Shown: in pieces, positions 9,284-17,078 of the stretch
How the letters are laid out: each line of letters opens with the position of its first letter
Position numbering within the stretch: the first letter of the stretch is position 1
From: Halomonas sp. 54_146
Lineage (GTDB): Bacteria; Pseudomonadota; Gammaproteobacteria; Pseudomonadales; Halomonadaceae
Assembly: GCF_001507855.1 (NCBI RefSeq)
Contig: NZ_LGEN01000036.1
Location: forward strand, 1-39,773
Direction of reading: 5' to 3'
Length of the DNA: 39,773 bases
The notes under the pieces: generated by a model
Databases searched by the model: none
Told to the model about the DNA's origin: nothing
Seen by the model: the letters and a program-made list of their open reading frames with translations, nothing else
Position numbers and translations under genes: made by a program

Positions 9284-11737
9284 GTGCAAGACACCTTCGA
9301 TCACTTTCATCGCCACGTTGAGGCACAGATTGCCAAGCGCGAGTACGCCTTAGCGTTTGATTGCCTGCAAGGCGGCCTGAGCGATAGCCGGACACACTCC
9401 GAAGCCCTGCTATGGCTTGGCGTGCTCGGTATTCACGCCAATCGCCCCGCGCTTGCTCAATCAGCGCTGGGTGCGTTGATGTTTATCGAACCCGATGCCC
9501 AAGCCGTACAACTGCTTGCCCGCACGCTGAGTGGCCGCCAAGCAGCAGCCTTTCACAGCGAAGCTTACCGTTGCGAGCCCACCTCAAACACCACGCTGGC
9601 GGCGTACCTGGCCTGCGGTCAACATAAGCAATTATTAGAACGCCATGCCTCTCAGCATGAACCTAATACAATGGCAATGTTCGCGCCCTTTTATGCACGG
9701 TACTTCGGGTTACCCTGCGGTAGCGTGTGGCAGCAAGGCACACGGCTTAACGGCTGGTGCCTTTCAAACGCTTCTGACGCTACTGCACCCAAGCTTACCC
9801 TCAGTGCTAATGGTCGGCACATGGCGCTACCTCTGAAGCAACACCAGCCGCTTGCGGCCACAGCCATGAACGTGCACTGGTTTGAAGTAGAGCTGCAAGG
9901 CGCACCTGTCTCCTCGCTCTTGAAAGTCGTTGTAGAAGACACCGCTATAAAAGACATAGCTGTGGAAGAAAAACCGCTACTGGGCAGCCCGGTACAATGG
10001 CAGCCTCTAGCACCACCAGCGGTAACAACCTCCAAACATAAAGCGCCTGCCGTTGCGGTACTTATCCCCGTTTATAAAGGCCATGCCGAAACCCTGGCCT
10101 GCGTGGAAAGCGTGTTGCAAAGCCGTGCCGCCAACACCACCGCGTTTCGTGTGGTGGCGATTAACGATGCCAGCCCCGAACCCGCCCTGATTAGCGACCT
10201 ACAGCAACTAGCCGATGCGGGCCATATCGAGCTTTACCATCAGGCGCAGAACCAGGGCTTCATCGGCACCGTCAATCATGGACTCGGCCTTTGCGCGGGC
10301 AGCGATACTATTTTGCTCAATGCCGACACCCTGGTGCATGGCAGCTGGCTCGATAGGCTCAATGCCGCGGCCTACCGCCACCCTGATACTGCCTCGGTCA
10401 CGCCGCTAAGCAACAACGGCGAACTCATGAGCCTGCTGGCCCCCTGCGAACCGGCCGCCGCGCTTACCCCCGCGCAGCTAGCTGGCCTCGATAATGCCGC
10501 TCAGGCAGCCAATAACAGGGAAGGCCAGCAGGATATCGAGATTGATACCGGTTGCGGCTTCTGCTTGTACCTCCGCCACGATGCCCTAGCGGAACAAGGC
10601 GGGCTCGACCCTACCCTGATTCGCGGCTACGGCGAAGAATCCGACTGGTGCTACCGCGCCCACGCCAATGGCCGCCACCACCGGGGGGCACTGGATGTAG
10701 TGGTCGCCCACCAGGGTGGCGTCTCCTTCGGCGATGAAAAACGCCTAAGGGTTAAGCAAAACCTGGCCGTGCTTGAAAAGCGCTACCCCAACGCCGAGCG
10801 CCGCTTCCATGCCTGCCTAAAAGCCGACCCCATGCGCCCTGGCCGTACCCGCTTACTGCGCTACTGGCTGCGCCAACAGCCGCTTTTGGCCATAAGGCCC
10901 AGCGGCATGAACAGCCCCATGCTGTGGCCCAGCCTGGCCCAGGCAGAACGCGCCCTAAAAGCCCCCGAATGCGATATCGCCCTGGCGCGTAGCGGGCAGC
11001 GGGAACTAACGCTAAGCGGCAGCCAGCCACATGCATGGCGGTTTACTTACCGCCTGCCAGAACAGCGCGCGGCGCTTGAAGCCGACCTGCAAACACTCAG
11101 CATTTACTCGCTAGCACCCACTACCCAATCACTGGGCCAATGGTTGGCTAGCGTACTGCCCAGCATTCAGCTAACGGCTTGCCAAGCGCCACAAGCGCCA
11201 CAAGTACCAGCGGCACAGAGCATACCAACGCCAAGCAACGAGGCTATTTTCACGCCCCCCACCACCGGCACCTTGATTGCCGTGGCGGGCCAGCCGGAAA
11301 GCCTCAACCAGCCGGAACTGGCTGAATTGGCCGCAACGCTTGCCACCCAGCAGCAGGAGATTTACCTCCTGCCGCTCAACCACCCAAGCTGCACCGCCAG
11401 CCCGCTGTTAAACAGCGGCAGCGTCTTCGTAGTACCGCTGGCTACCAGCCGCTACCAAGAGCGCGTAGCACTATGCCATGCGCACCTACCGCTCAACGCC
11501 GTGCTGCTGCTGGATACCCAACCCGCCACCTTGGCGGATGCCACGTGGCTGAGCGAAAAACAGCCGCTTACCTGGCTGGTGCCGGAATACCTGGATAGCC
11601 ACGCCCTACAGCACGCGTTACCCCATGCCTGGGTACGCCTGCCCAGCTTGCTAAGCCTGGCAGAACACAGCGAAGTAACTCCCAGTACCCCGCCAGCCGC
11701 CGAAACATTGAGTAGCGCACCAGGAGCCAGGGCATGA
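9284..11737 (+). CDS. Large GT2-family glycosyltransferase
   Basis: This 817-residue protein starts at GTG 9284. Residues 1-100 are helical and TPR-like (YALAFDCLQGGL, ALLWLGVLGI). A GT2 (GT-A fold) catalytic domain occupies about 250-500: VAVLIPVYKGHAETLACVES, then VVAINDASPE, the metal-binding LNADTLVHGSWLDRL, and the acceptor region GYGEESDWCYRAHANGR. The last 280 residues are rich in Leu, Ala and Gln and match no family I know; they may be an interaction domain. It adds a sugar to the polysaccharide or its lipid-linked precursor at the inner membrane; donor and linkage cannot be read. Its end overlaps the next gene by 4 bases (ATGA), so the two are translationally coupled. Confidence 0.85.
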   Translation: MQDTFDHFHRHVEAQIAKREYALAFDCLQGGLSDSRTHSEALLWLGVLGIHANRPALAQSALGALMFIEPDAQAVQLLARTLSGRQAAAFHSEAYRCEPTSNTTLAAYLACGQHKQLLERHASQHEPNTMAMFAPFYARYFGLPCGSVWQQGTRLNGWCLSNASDATAPKLTLSANGRHMALPLKQHQPLAATAMNVHWFEVELQGAPVSSLLKVVVEDTAIKDIAVEEKPLLGSPVQWQPLAPPAVTTSKHKAPAVAVLIPVYKGHAETLACVESVLQSRAANTTAFRVVAINDASPEPALISDLQQLADAGHIELYHQAQNQGFIGTVNHGLGLCAGSDTILLNADTLVHGSWLDRLNAAAYRHPDTASVTPLSNNGELMSLLAPCEPAAALTPAQLAGLDNAAQAANNREGQQDIEIDTGCGFCLYLRHDALAEQGGLDPTLIRGYGEESDWCYRAHANGRHHRGALDVVVAHQGGVSFGDEKRLRVKQNLAVLEKRYPNAERRFHACLKADPMRPGRTRLLRYWLRQQPLLAIRPSGMNSPMLWPSLAQAERALKAPECDIALARSGQRELTLSGSQPHAWRFTYRLPEQRAALEADLQTLSIYSLAPTTQSLGQWLASVLPSIQLTACQAPQAPQVPAAQSIPTPSNEAIFTPPTTGTLIAVAGQPESLNQPELAELAATLATQQQEIYLLPLNHPSCTASPLLNSGSVFVVPLATSRYQERVALCHAHLPLNAVLLLDTQPATLADATWLSEKQPLTWLVPEYLDSHALQHALPHAWVRLPSLLSLAEHSEVTPSTPPAAETLSSAPGARA
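9716..9727 (+). promoter_or_regulatory. ops-like sequence inside a coding region
   Basis: TGCGGTAGCGTG differs at one position from the ops core GGCGGTAGCGTG and reads in the direction of transcription. It lies within the glycosyltransferase gene and may be chance, or a weak secondary RfaH loading site. Confidence 0.2.
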
Positions 11738-14124
11738 CGCACACCTCTTCACACGCCAGCGCCCAAGGCCGCATTACCCAACTGGCGGGCAGCCTTGTGC
11801 AAGGCTGGGTGCACGATAAAAGCGCCCCGCAGCAGCAATGGGCCATAGCACTTATGGCCGAAGGCCAGTTGCTCGCACTAGCCCACGCTGACCACTACCA
11901 CCCGGCAGCTCCCGGCAACGGCATGCACGGCTTCAAAGTGATGCTGAGCGACACCCAGCTACAGCACAGCAGCACCATTAGCCTAACCCTGGCCAATCAC
12001 CGCCAGGTGCTAGATACCTTGCGCCTGCCCGCTCAGCCCATGACCGAACACACCGATGCCAGCGCCCGAGTGCAATGGCAGCCAGGGCTAACCCTGCGCG
12101 GCTGGCTGGTAGAACCAGAAGCACCGCATACCGCACTGAGCGTTACCGCCTACGCCGGAGAGCAGGCCGTGGCAACGGCCAAGCCCAGCCGCTGGCTCAA
12201 CCATCATAACCAGTACGTGGAAGCCGCCTTTACCCTTACCCTGCCGCTAAGCATGGCCGATGGCGAGCCACATGAACTCACCATCAAAGACAGCCAAGGC
12301 CGCGAACTCAGCGGCAGCCCCTTAATAGTGCAGGAGTGGCCGCAAGGCTTAGCCCCCTGGGTCACCCAGCTGGTGCCCAAACTGCCCAGCCATGCGCTTT
12401 CACTGCTGAAAAAACAGCTCGACCGCTACGAACAGTGGCTACCCCGGGCCGCCGGGTTAAACGATTACCCCGCGTGGCAGAAGGCGTTTGCATTCACCGC
12501 CAGCCCCCGCGTAGTGCAGCCCGGCACTATCGGCCTGCTATGGCTGGGCGAACCCACCCCAGAAGTGGCCAAGCAAAGCGCGGCAGGAAAAAGCCCTTGG
12601 GAAAAGCAGCTTAAAGTACGCCATTATGTGCTCAACCCCGCCGAGCACGCAGCGAATAGCGCCAGCTACCAAGCCCTGCTAAATGAAGCCTGCCAAGCGT
12701 GTGATGCCGTGGCCCAGTTAGAAAGCGGCGACACCCTGGCAGAACACGCCCTAGCCCTGGCCTGGAACGCCCTGCAACAAGAAGGCACCCAGCTGGTATA
12801 CAGCGACTTCGACATGCCGGTAGCGGATATGCCAGAAGCGAACGGCCAAGCGCGCCAACCCGCCTGCCTGCCCGCCTGGGACCCAGAGCGCCACTGGGGG
12901 CAAGATTACTTAAACGGCGGCCTATGCCTGGTGCGCAGCAATTTGCTCAAGCAAGCCGCCCACCCCGCCGCCTGCTTTGAGGAATTCAGCTACGCCGCCA
13001 TTGAAGCGCTAAACGCCGCCGGCCACCCCGAAACCACCGTGGTGCACCTGCCGGAAATCTTACGCCAGCGCGCCGCCCCTTGGCCGCAAGCCACCAGCGA
13101 TGCCCAACTGGCCCGCCTGCAAGCCCGGCTGCAACGCCAGGATGCCCAGGCCACATTAAGCCGCCATGGACAGCATACCGGCCTATACCGCCTGGAACGC
13201 ACCCTTGAACAGTGGCCAAGTATTACGCTAGTGATTCCCACGCGGGATGCCCTGGCCCTACTGCGCCGCTGTATCGACACCCTGCTGGAACACACCGACT
13301 ACCCCGGCCACGTTCAGCTACTGGTGGTAAACAACAACTCCCAGCACCCCGAAACCCATGAGTACCTAGCCCAGCTACGCCAACGCCCCGCCCAACCGCT
13401 AGGGCGCGGCCAGCTAACGTTCGATGTGTTGGACCACCCGCACCCGTTCAACTACGCCGCCATCAACAACGCCGCCGTTGAACAGTGCAAAAGCGAACTG
13501 ATCGCCCTGGTGAATAACGACATCGAAGCGCTGCACCCAGAATGGTTAAGCAATATGGCCGCACTACTGATGCGCCCTGGCACCGGCGCAGTGGGTGCCA
13601 AGCTACTCTGGCCCAACGGCATGGTGCAGCACGGCGGTGTGCTGGGCGGGCAATACGGCGGCCTGGCCGGGCATGTTGGCAACAGCTGGGAAGCGCACGA
13701 CGCCGGTTACTTGGGCATGAACCAACTGACCCAACGCTTCAGCGCCGTAACGGCCGCCTGCCTGCTGCTACGCCGTGCGGACTATCACGCCGTGGGCGGG
13801 CTGGATGAGCGTGCCTTCCCAGTCGCATTTAACGATGTGGATTTATGCCTGAAGCTGCGCAGGTTGGGCCTGAATATTCTCTGGACACCGGAAGCCCAGC
13901 TGATTCACGCCGAATCCGCCACGCGCGGCAAAGATGAAGCCCCGGAAAAAGCCGCCCGCGCCCAGCGTGAAATGGCCAACCTGCGCAACCGTTGGAGCAA
14001 CGCCCTGCTCACCGACCCAGCGTATAACCCCAACCTGGGCCTCGATATCGCGGCAGCACCTTACACCACGCTGGCACTGCCCCCGCGCAGCCGTAACGCC
14101 CGCACCAACGCGCTAAAACGCTAA
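11734..14124 (+). CDS. GT2-family glycosyltransferase, rhamnosyltransferase-like
   Basis: This 796-residue protein overlaps the preceding gene by 4 bases. Its N-terminal ~330 residues contain two beta-rich segments (GRITQLAGSLVQGWVHDKS and LTLRGWLVEPEAPHTALSV) of similar pattern, perhaps carbohydrate-binding modules. The C-terminal GT2 domain at about 490-745 is clear: ITLVIPTRDALALLRRCID, LLVVNNNSQ, HPFNYAAINNAAVEQ, metal motif VNNDIEALHPEWL, and FNDVDLCLKLRRLGLNILW followed by HAES. This pattern is common in O-antigen and capsule assembly enzymes, often annotated as rhamnosyltransferases. The substrate is unknown. It is highly G+C-rich; for example 13081-13140 has 43 G or C in 60. Confidence 0.85.
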   Translation: MTHTSSHASAQGRITQLAGSLVQGWVHDKSAPQQQWAIALMAEGQLLALAHADHYHPAAPGNGMHGFKVMLSDTQLQHSSTISLTLANHRQVLDTLRLPAQPMTEHTDASARVQWQPGLTLRGWLVEPEAPHTALSVTAYAGEQAVATAKPSRWLNHHNQYVEAAFTLTLPLSMADGEPHELTIKDSQGRELSGSPLIVQEWPQGLAPWVTQLVPKLPSHALSLLKKQLDRYEQWLPRAAGLNDYPAWQKAFAFTASPRVVQPGTIGLLWLGEPTPEVAKQSAAGKSPWEKQLKVRHYVLNPAEHAANSASYQALLNEACQACDAVAQLESGDTLAEHALALAWNALQQEGTQLVYSDFDMPVADMPEANGQARQPACLPAWDPERHWGQDYLNGGLCLVRSNLLKQAAHPAACFEEFSYAAIEALNAAGHPETTVVHLPEILRQRAAPWPQATSDAQLARLQARLQRQDAQATLSRHGQHTGLYRLERTLEQWPSITLVIPTRDALALLRRCIDTLLEHTDYPGHVQLLVVNNNSQHPETHEYLAQLRQRPAQPLGRGQLTFDVLDHPHPFNYAAINNAAVEQCKSELIALVNNDIEALHPEWLSNMAALLMRPGTGAVGAKLLWPNGMVQHGGVLGGQYGGLAGHVGNSWEAHDAGYLGMNQLTQRFSAVTAACLLLRRADYHAVGGLDERAFPVAFNDVDLCLKLRRLGLNILWTPEAQLIHAESATRGKDEAPEKAARAQREMANLRNRWSNALLTDPAYNPNLGLDIAAAPYTTLALPPRSRNARTNALKR

Positions 14125-14215
14125 CACAAAGCGGCTTGCCCCACGGCGAACGGACACGCCCTGGGCCACATAACGCGCCACGTGCGCTAAGCGAGACCTA
14201 AAAAAGGTTTTGCCT

Positions 14216-14227
14216 GGCGGTAGCGTG
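14216..14227 (+). promoter_or_regulatory. ops element (RfaH loading site)
   Basis: GGCGGTAGCGTG is an exact match to the ops core recognised by RfaH on the non-template strand of paused transcription complexes. It is non-coding, on the plus strand, 92 bases after the stop of the GT2 gene and 105 bases before the methyltransferase gene, ahead of about 25 kb of rightward genes. An RfaH gene lies in the same window (6086-6610). Unlike classical sites, it is mid-locus rather than just after the first promoter. Confidence 0.7.
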
Positions 14228-14229
14228 CC

Positions 14230-14292
14230 TGCTCGTGATGACAACCAGGCCGGTTCATGTGTCATTGCGAGGAGGCACGACGAAGCAATCTC
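14230..14292 (+). repeat. Dispersed palindromic repeat, copy A (extended form)
   Basis: The core GTGTCATTGCGAGGAG ... CGACGAAGCAATCTC spans 14259-14292. It is preceded by GCTCGTGATGACAACCAGG-type sequence, which also precedes the copies at 21274 and 21420. The ends ATTGC and GCAAT pair, so the transcript can fold as a hairpin. It lies between the ops element and the methyltransferase gene. Confidence 0.85.
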
Positions 14293-14332
14293 AGCGTAGA
14301 TGGCTGCAACATTTACACCAAGGAACACACCC

Positions 14333-14935
14333 ATGACCATGACCGCCGCCGACCTCAACGCGCTGCGCCCTGCCCTACAACAGCGTGAAAACAAGCGGTT
14401 TTTGAACGTAGGCTGCGGCAGCGCAGGGCCAGAACGGCTACCCGAATGCTTCCAACAAGCCGACTGGCAGCAAATCCGCCTGGATATCAACCCAGCGGTA
14501 AAGCCCGATATTATTGCCAACCTCACGGATCTTTCTGCCGTGGCAACCGACAGCATAGATGCCGTGTATTCATCGCATAACATCGAACACCTCTACCTGC
14601 ATGAAACCGTGATCGCCCTACAAGAGATGCACCGCGTGATACGCCCCGGCGGCTTTCTACTCATCACCCTGCCCGATTTACAGCAAGTCGCGCAGCTAGT
14701 GGCCCAAGGCAAGCTCAGCGAAGAGATCTACCGCTCCCCCGTAGGGCCGATTACCCCGCTAGACATGCTCTACGGCCACCAAGCCTCAGTAGCGAATGGC
14801 AACACCTACATGGCCCACAAAAGCGGGTTCGACAAGCACAGCCTAAGCACCGCCCTGCTCAACGCCGGGTTCAACGAAGCACGGGTAACCGCCGACACTC
14901 ACTACAACCTGTGGGGCTACGCCCAAAAAGCCTGA
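14333..14935 (+). CDS. Small SAM-dependent methyltransferase
   Basis: This 200-residue class I methyltransferase has FLNVGCGSAGPERLP (SAM motif I, about residues 21-35), then LDINPAVKPDIIANLTDLS, and VYSSHNIEHLYLHE and MHRVIRPGGFLLITLPDL, as in the Methyltransf_11 group. ATG 14333 is chosen because AAGGA lies 8 bases upstream; an in-frame ATG at 14300 falls close to a repeat and lacks a binding site. Such small enzymes in polysaccharide clusters methylate sugars or act as degenerate partners; the target here is unknown. The gene is bracketed by repeat copies A (14259) and B (14939). Confidence 0.8.
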   Translation: MTMTAADLNALRPALQQRENKRFLNVGCGSAGPERLPECFQQADWQQIRLDINPAVKPDIIANLTDLSAVATDSIDAVYSSHNIEHLYLHETVIALQEMHRVIRPGGFLLITLPDLQQVAQLVAQGKLSEEIYRSPVGPITPLDMLYGHQASVANGNTYMAHKSGFDKHSLSTALLNAGFNEARVTADTHYNLWGYAQKA

Positions 14936-14938
14936 GCC

Positions 14939-14972
14939 GTGTCATTGTGAGGAGGCACGACGAAGCAACCTA
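14939..14972 (+). repeat. Dispersed palindromic repeat, copy B
   Basis: This variant copy reads GTGTCATTGTGAGGAGGCAC then GACGAAGCAACC, with changes in both arms (GCGAGG to GTGAGG, AATC to AACC). It begins 3 bases after the methyltransferase stop codon and forms the left border of the hipBA module. Confidence 0.8.
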
Positions 14973-15020
14973 AAGCCAGCGGCGGAGGCTACCAACGGGA
15001 GCGGCTAGACACACCTTCTA

Positions 15021-15038
15021 AATCCCCTGTAGCGGATA
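15021..15038. promoter_or_regulatory. HipB-type operator 1
   Basis: AATCC-CCTGTAGC-GGATA matches the HipB operator consensus TATCC-N8-GGATA (established for E. coli hipBA) at all but the first base. It is the furthest upstream of three operators before hipB. Confidence 0.75.
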
Positions 15039-15047
15039 ATTGCGAAA

Positions 15048-15065
15048 AATCCTTTATAGAGGATA
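15048..15065. promoter_or_regulatory. HipB-type operator 2
   Basis: AATCC-TTTATAGA-GGATA matches the HipB consensus at 9 of 10 defined positions. Its centre is 27 bp from operator 1, and it overlaps the likely promoter (TTGCGA at 15040-15045, ATAAGA at 15063-15068, 17-bp spacing), so binding would block RNA polymerase. Confidence 0.78.
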
Positions 15066-15075
15066 AGATGCTTAT

Positions 15076-15093
15076 TATCCGCCATGAGGGATA
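15076..15093. promoter_or_regulatory. HipB-type operator 3 (perfect consensus)
   Basis: TATCC-GCCATGAG-GGATA is an exact match to TATCC-N8-GGATA, 16 bases before the hipB start codon. Its centre is 28 bp from operator 2. The three sites are regularly spaced, as expected for cooperative autorepression. Confidence 0.82.
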
Positions 15094-15109
15094 GCCCTGA
15101 ATAATAGCC

Positions 15110-15358
15110 ATGAAAATTACCTCACCCGATATGCTGGCCAAGGCCTTGAAAGAAGCGCGCATCCATAATGGCATGAGCCAGAAGGATGCCGCCGAACAGG
15201 TTGGCATCAAGCAAGCCACAGTCTCCGCTTTCGAAAATCACCCGGAAAAAAGCCGAGTTGAAACGCTCTTCAAGCTGATGGCCGCCCTCGGGCTAGAGTT
15301 GCATGTGGCAGAGAGAGAGAGTAGGCAAAGTGAACAGTTGTGGGAGGAGGAGTGGTAG
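15110..15358 (+). CDS. hipB: HipB-type antitoxin and autorepressor
   Basis: This 82-residue protein is an Xre/HTH_3 DNA-binding antitoxin. Its helix-turn-helix occupies about residues 12-60: LAKALKEARIHNGMSQKDAA, then GIKQATVSAFENHPEKS and TLFKLMAALGLELHV. The tail ESRQSEQLWEEEW resembles the C-terminal Trp-ending tail of HipB, which contacts HipA. HipB represses its own operon and neutralises the HipA kinase. It begins 16 bases after a perfect operator and ends 3 bases before the hipA start, so the pair is an operon. The gene is intact although hipA is interrupted, so it can still act as a repressor. Repeat copies B and C bracket the module. Confidence 0.88.
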   Translation: MKITSPDMLAKALKEARIHNGMSQKDAAEQVGIKQATVSAFENHPEKSRVETLFKLMAALGLELHVAERESRQSEQLWEEEW

Positions 15359-15545
15359 CACGTGGCTAACCTGACGGTAGCACTCAACGGTATCGAAGTG
15401 GGCCTACTGAACCTTGATCGTTCCGGTGCCATGGCTTTCCGCTATCTGCCTGAATGGCTAGACCGCCCCGGCGCACGCGCTATTTCATTATCCATGCCGC
15501 TATCTTCGGCAAGCTATCGTGGAGCGGTGGTCTACAACTTCTTCG

Positions 15546-15786
15546 TTGACATCCTCCCCTCCCTCAGCTTGCGCTGCCGCCTACGGCGGAAAGGAAGGGG
15601 ATTCCCAGGTTGTTACCTTCCTGATTTCTGCTTCCAAGACGGCTGCCCGAGGGAATGGCTTGGTTATCGCCGCAAAAGTCCCGCAGTGGGGATTTTTACG
15701 GTGACGAACCAACGCCTATCCCCCAGGTCTCACGTCGTCTCCACAGACGTAACTTTCCGAGTGCCCCTCGGTAGGTCGTGTCGACA
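15546..15786 (-). ncRNA. Possible omega-RNA-like transcript of the IS605-type element
   Basis: In IS200/IS605 elements the 3' part of tnpB and the right end encode the omega RNA that guides TnpB. This element keeps that part and a good promoter but little else, so the expected transcript is about 240 nt before it leaves the element. It would include the right-end stem-loops (a CCGCC/GGCGG hairpin near 15580 and the outer CCCC/GGGG pairing). The guide would be the first bases outside, antisense to hipA, beginning CGAAGAAGTTGTAGACC. This is inference; no TnpB is encoded here and expression is not shown. Confidence 0.35.
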
Positions 15787-15791
15787 TGGGC

Positions 15792-15819
15792 ATTATAGCA
15801 CTGTACAAAACATCAGCAA
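15792..15819 (-). promoter_or_regulatory. Promoter inside the IS605-type element
   Basis: On the minus strand, TTGCTG (15819-15814) and a perfect TATAAT (15797-15792) are 16 bases apart. Transcription would start near 15785 and run through the right end of the element and out into the antisense strand of the hipA 5' segment. Confidence 0.6.
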
Positions 15820-17021
15820 GGGCATCCTGCGGATGCCGCGCTATTCATCCGCTCACTAAAAGTAAGCGGTTTTCCGCGCTAACTGATAACCTGCTGCCTG
15901 ACTCCGAGGCGATTCGCGCCAGGATGCAGGCAAAATTTCAGCTGGCGACCGGGCACCCCTTTGATCTTCTCGCCGCCGTGGGTCGTGATTGTATCGGCGC
16001 TATTCAGCTGTATCCCGAAGCAGATGCCATACCCGATGTTCGACAGGTCACAGCAGAGCCGCTGGATGAGGCGGATATCGCGACATTGCTCAGCCGCTAC
16101 CAGGATTTGCCGCTTGGCATGAATCGTGAAGGAGACTTCAGAATCTCCCTCGCCGGGGCGCAGGAAAAGATGGCCCTGCTTTGGCATCGGGAGCGCTGGC
16201 ATCGGCCATTATTTGCCACGCCAACCAGCCACATCTTCAAGCTGCCCATTGGGTTTCTCAGTCACAGCAATATCGACCTTCGCGATAGCAACGAGAATGA
16301 GTGGCTATGTCTGAAGATTCTCGAGGCCTTTGGAGTGCCGGTAGCTAACGCCGAGCTGGCGCGCTTCGAACAGCATACCGTGCTGGTGGTAGAGCGATTC
16401 GACCGACGCTGGTCGAGCGACGGCAGCTGGCTGATGCGCCTTCCCCAGGAGGACTTTTGCCAGGCACTGGGCATTGCACCGGCGCTGAAGTATGAGAACG
16501 ACGGTGGGCCAGGCATCAAAACAGGCATGGAACTGCTGATGGGTTCCCAGCAGGCCATGAGCGACCGGGAGAACTTCTTTAAGGCTCAGATCATGTTCTG
16601 GCTGTTGGCCGCCATCGATGGGCATGCCAAGAATTTCAGTTTGTTCATCGAGCCACAAACAGCTTACCGAATGACACCGCTCTATGACGTTATTTCCGCC
16701 TACCCCCTCATGGCAAAAGGGGGCCTTCCCGAAGCAAGGGTCAAGATGGCGATGTCGCTGAAAGGGAAGAACCGGCACTATCGCTGGGCGCGCTTCTCTC
16801 CACGCCACTTTTTCAGCACGGCCCAGCATGTGGGGTTTTCTCGGCAACGAACGCTGGCAATCATACAGAGCATACTCGAACAGGCTGACGCAGCCATGAG
16901 CAGGGTAGAAGCGCTGCTGCCAGATGATTTTCCTGCAACCGTGAAGGCACCCATCATGGAAGGACTGGGTCGACAGCTCGAGATACTGGAAAAGGATATG
17001 GACCAGTGACGCCAGCCCCTC

Positions 17022-17056
17022 GTGTCATTGCGAGGAGCCTGCGACGAAGCAATCTC
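17022..17056 (+). repeat. Dispersed palindromic repeat, copy C
   Basis: GTGTCATTGCGAGGAGCCTG followed by CGACGAAGCAATCTC, 12 bases after the hipA stop codon and 22 bases before the next gene. It is the right border of hipBA. Confidence 0.88.
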
Positions 17057-17078
17057 AAGCCAGCGCAAGAGCAGCCGT

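Larger units (their letters stand above)
15546..15885 (-). mobile_element. Transposase-less IS200/IS605-type element (340 bp) in hipA
   Basis: The element is oriented on the minus strand. Its left end, at 15885, carries an imperfect hairpin CCGCTTAC-TTTTA-GTGAGCGG (15849-15869) directly preceded by AAAA; the flank ends in TTAT, a cleavage site like the TTAC of IS608. The right end, at 15546, finishes in TCAA, identical to the IS608 right cleavage site, with GAAT just upstream of a CCCCTTCC...-GGGAGGGG hairpin, as for the IS608 guide. No TnpA or complete TnpB is present. A short minus-strand frame around 15725-15790 ends LPRGTRKVTSVETT and may be the last residues of TnpB. There is no target duplication and the excised join is exact, as expected for single-strand transposition. 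Confidence 0.72.
15362..17009 (+). pseudogene. hipA: HipA serine/threonine kinase toxin, interrupted by a 340-bp element
   Basis: HipA phosphorylates glutamyl-tRNA synthetase and causes growth arrest and persistence. The frame opens at GTG 15362 after GGAGGAG. It runs through VVYNFF to 15545, is broken by a 340-bp insertion (15546-15885), and resumes at 15886 in another frame with NLLPDSEAIRARM. Joining 15545 to 15886 gives 435 residues (E. coli HipA has 440) and restores FFDNLLPDS. The kinase features are all present: the phosphorylatable serine in FRISLAGAQEK (joined residue 149), catalytic Asp in AIDGHAKNFS (about 306), and metal Asp in PLYDVIS (about 329). As it stands, translation runs into the insert and stops at 15859, so the toxin should be off. 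Precise excision would reactivate it. Confidence 0.88.

Noticed and set aside
15362..15859. A separate 165-residue protein starting at the hipA start codon
   Set aside because: Only the first 61 residues are HipA. The rest is read-through into the inserted element, so it is an artefact of the interruption.
17022..17078. An upstream start for the Rpn-like protein
   Set aside because: The added residues (MSLRGACDEAISSQ) are translated repeat copy C. The ATG at 17079 gives the family-like start.
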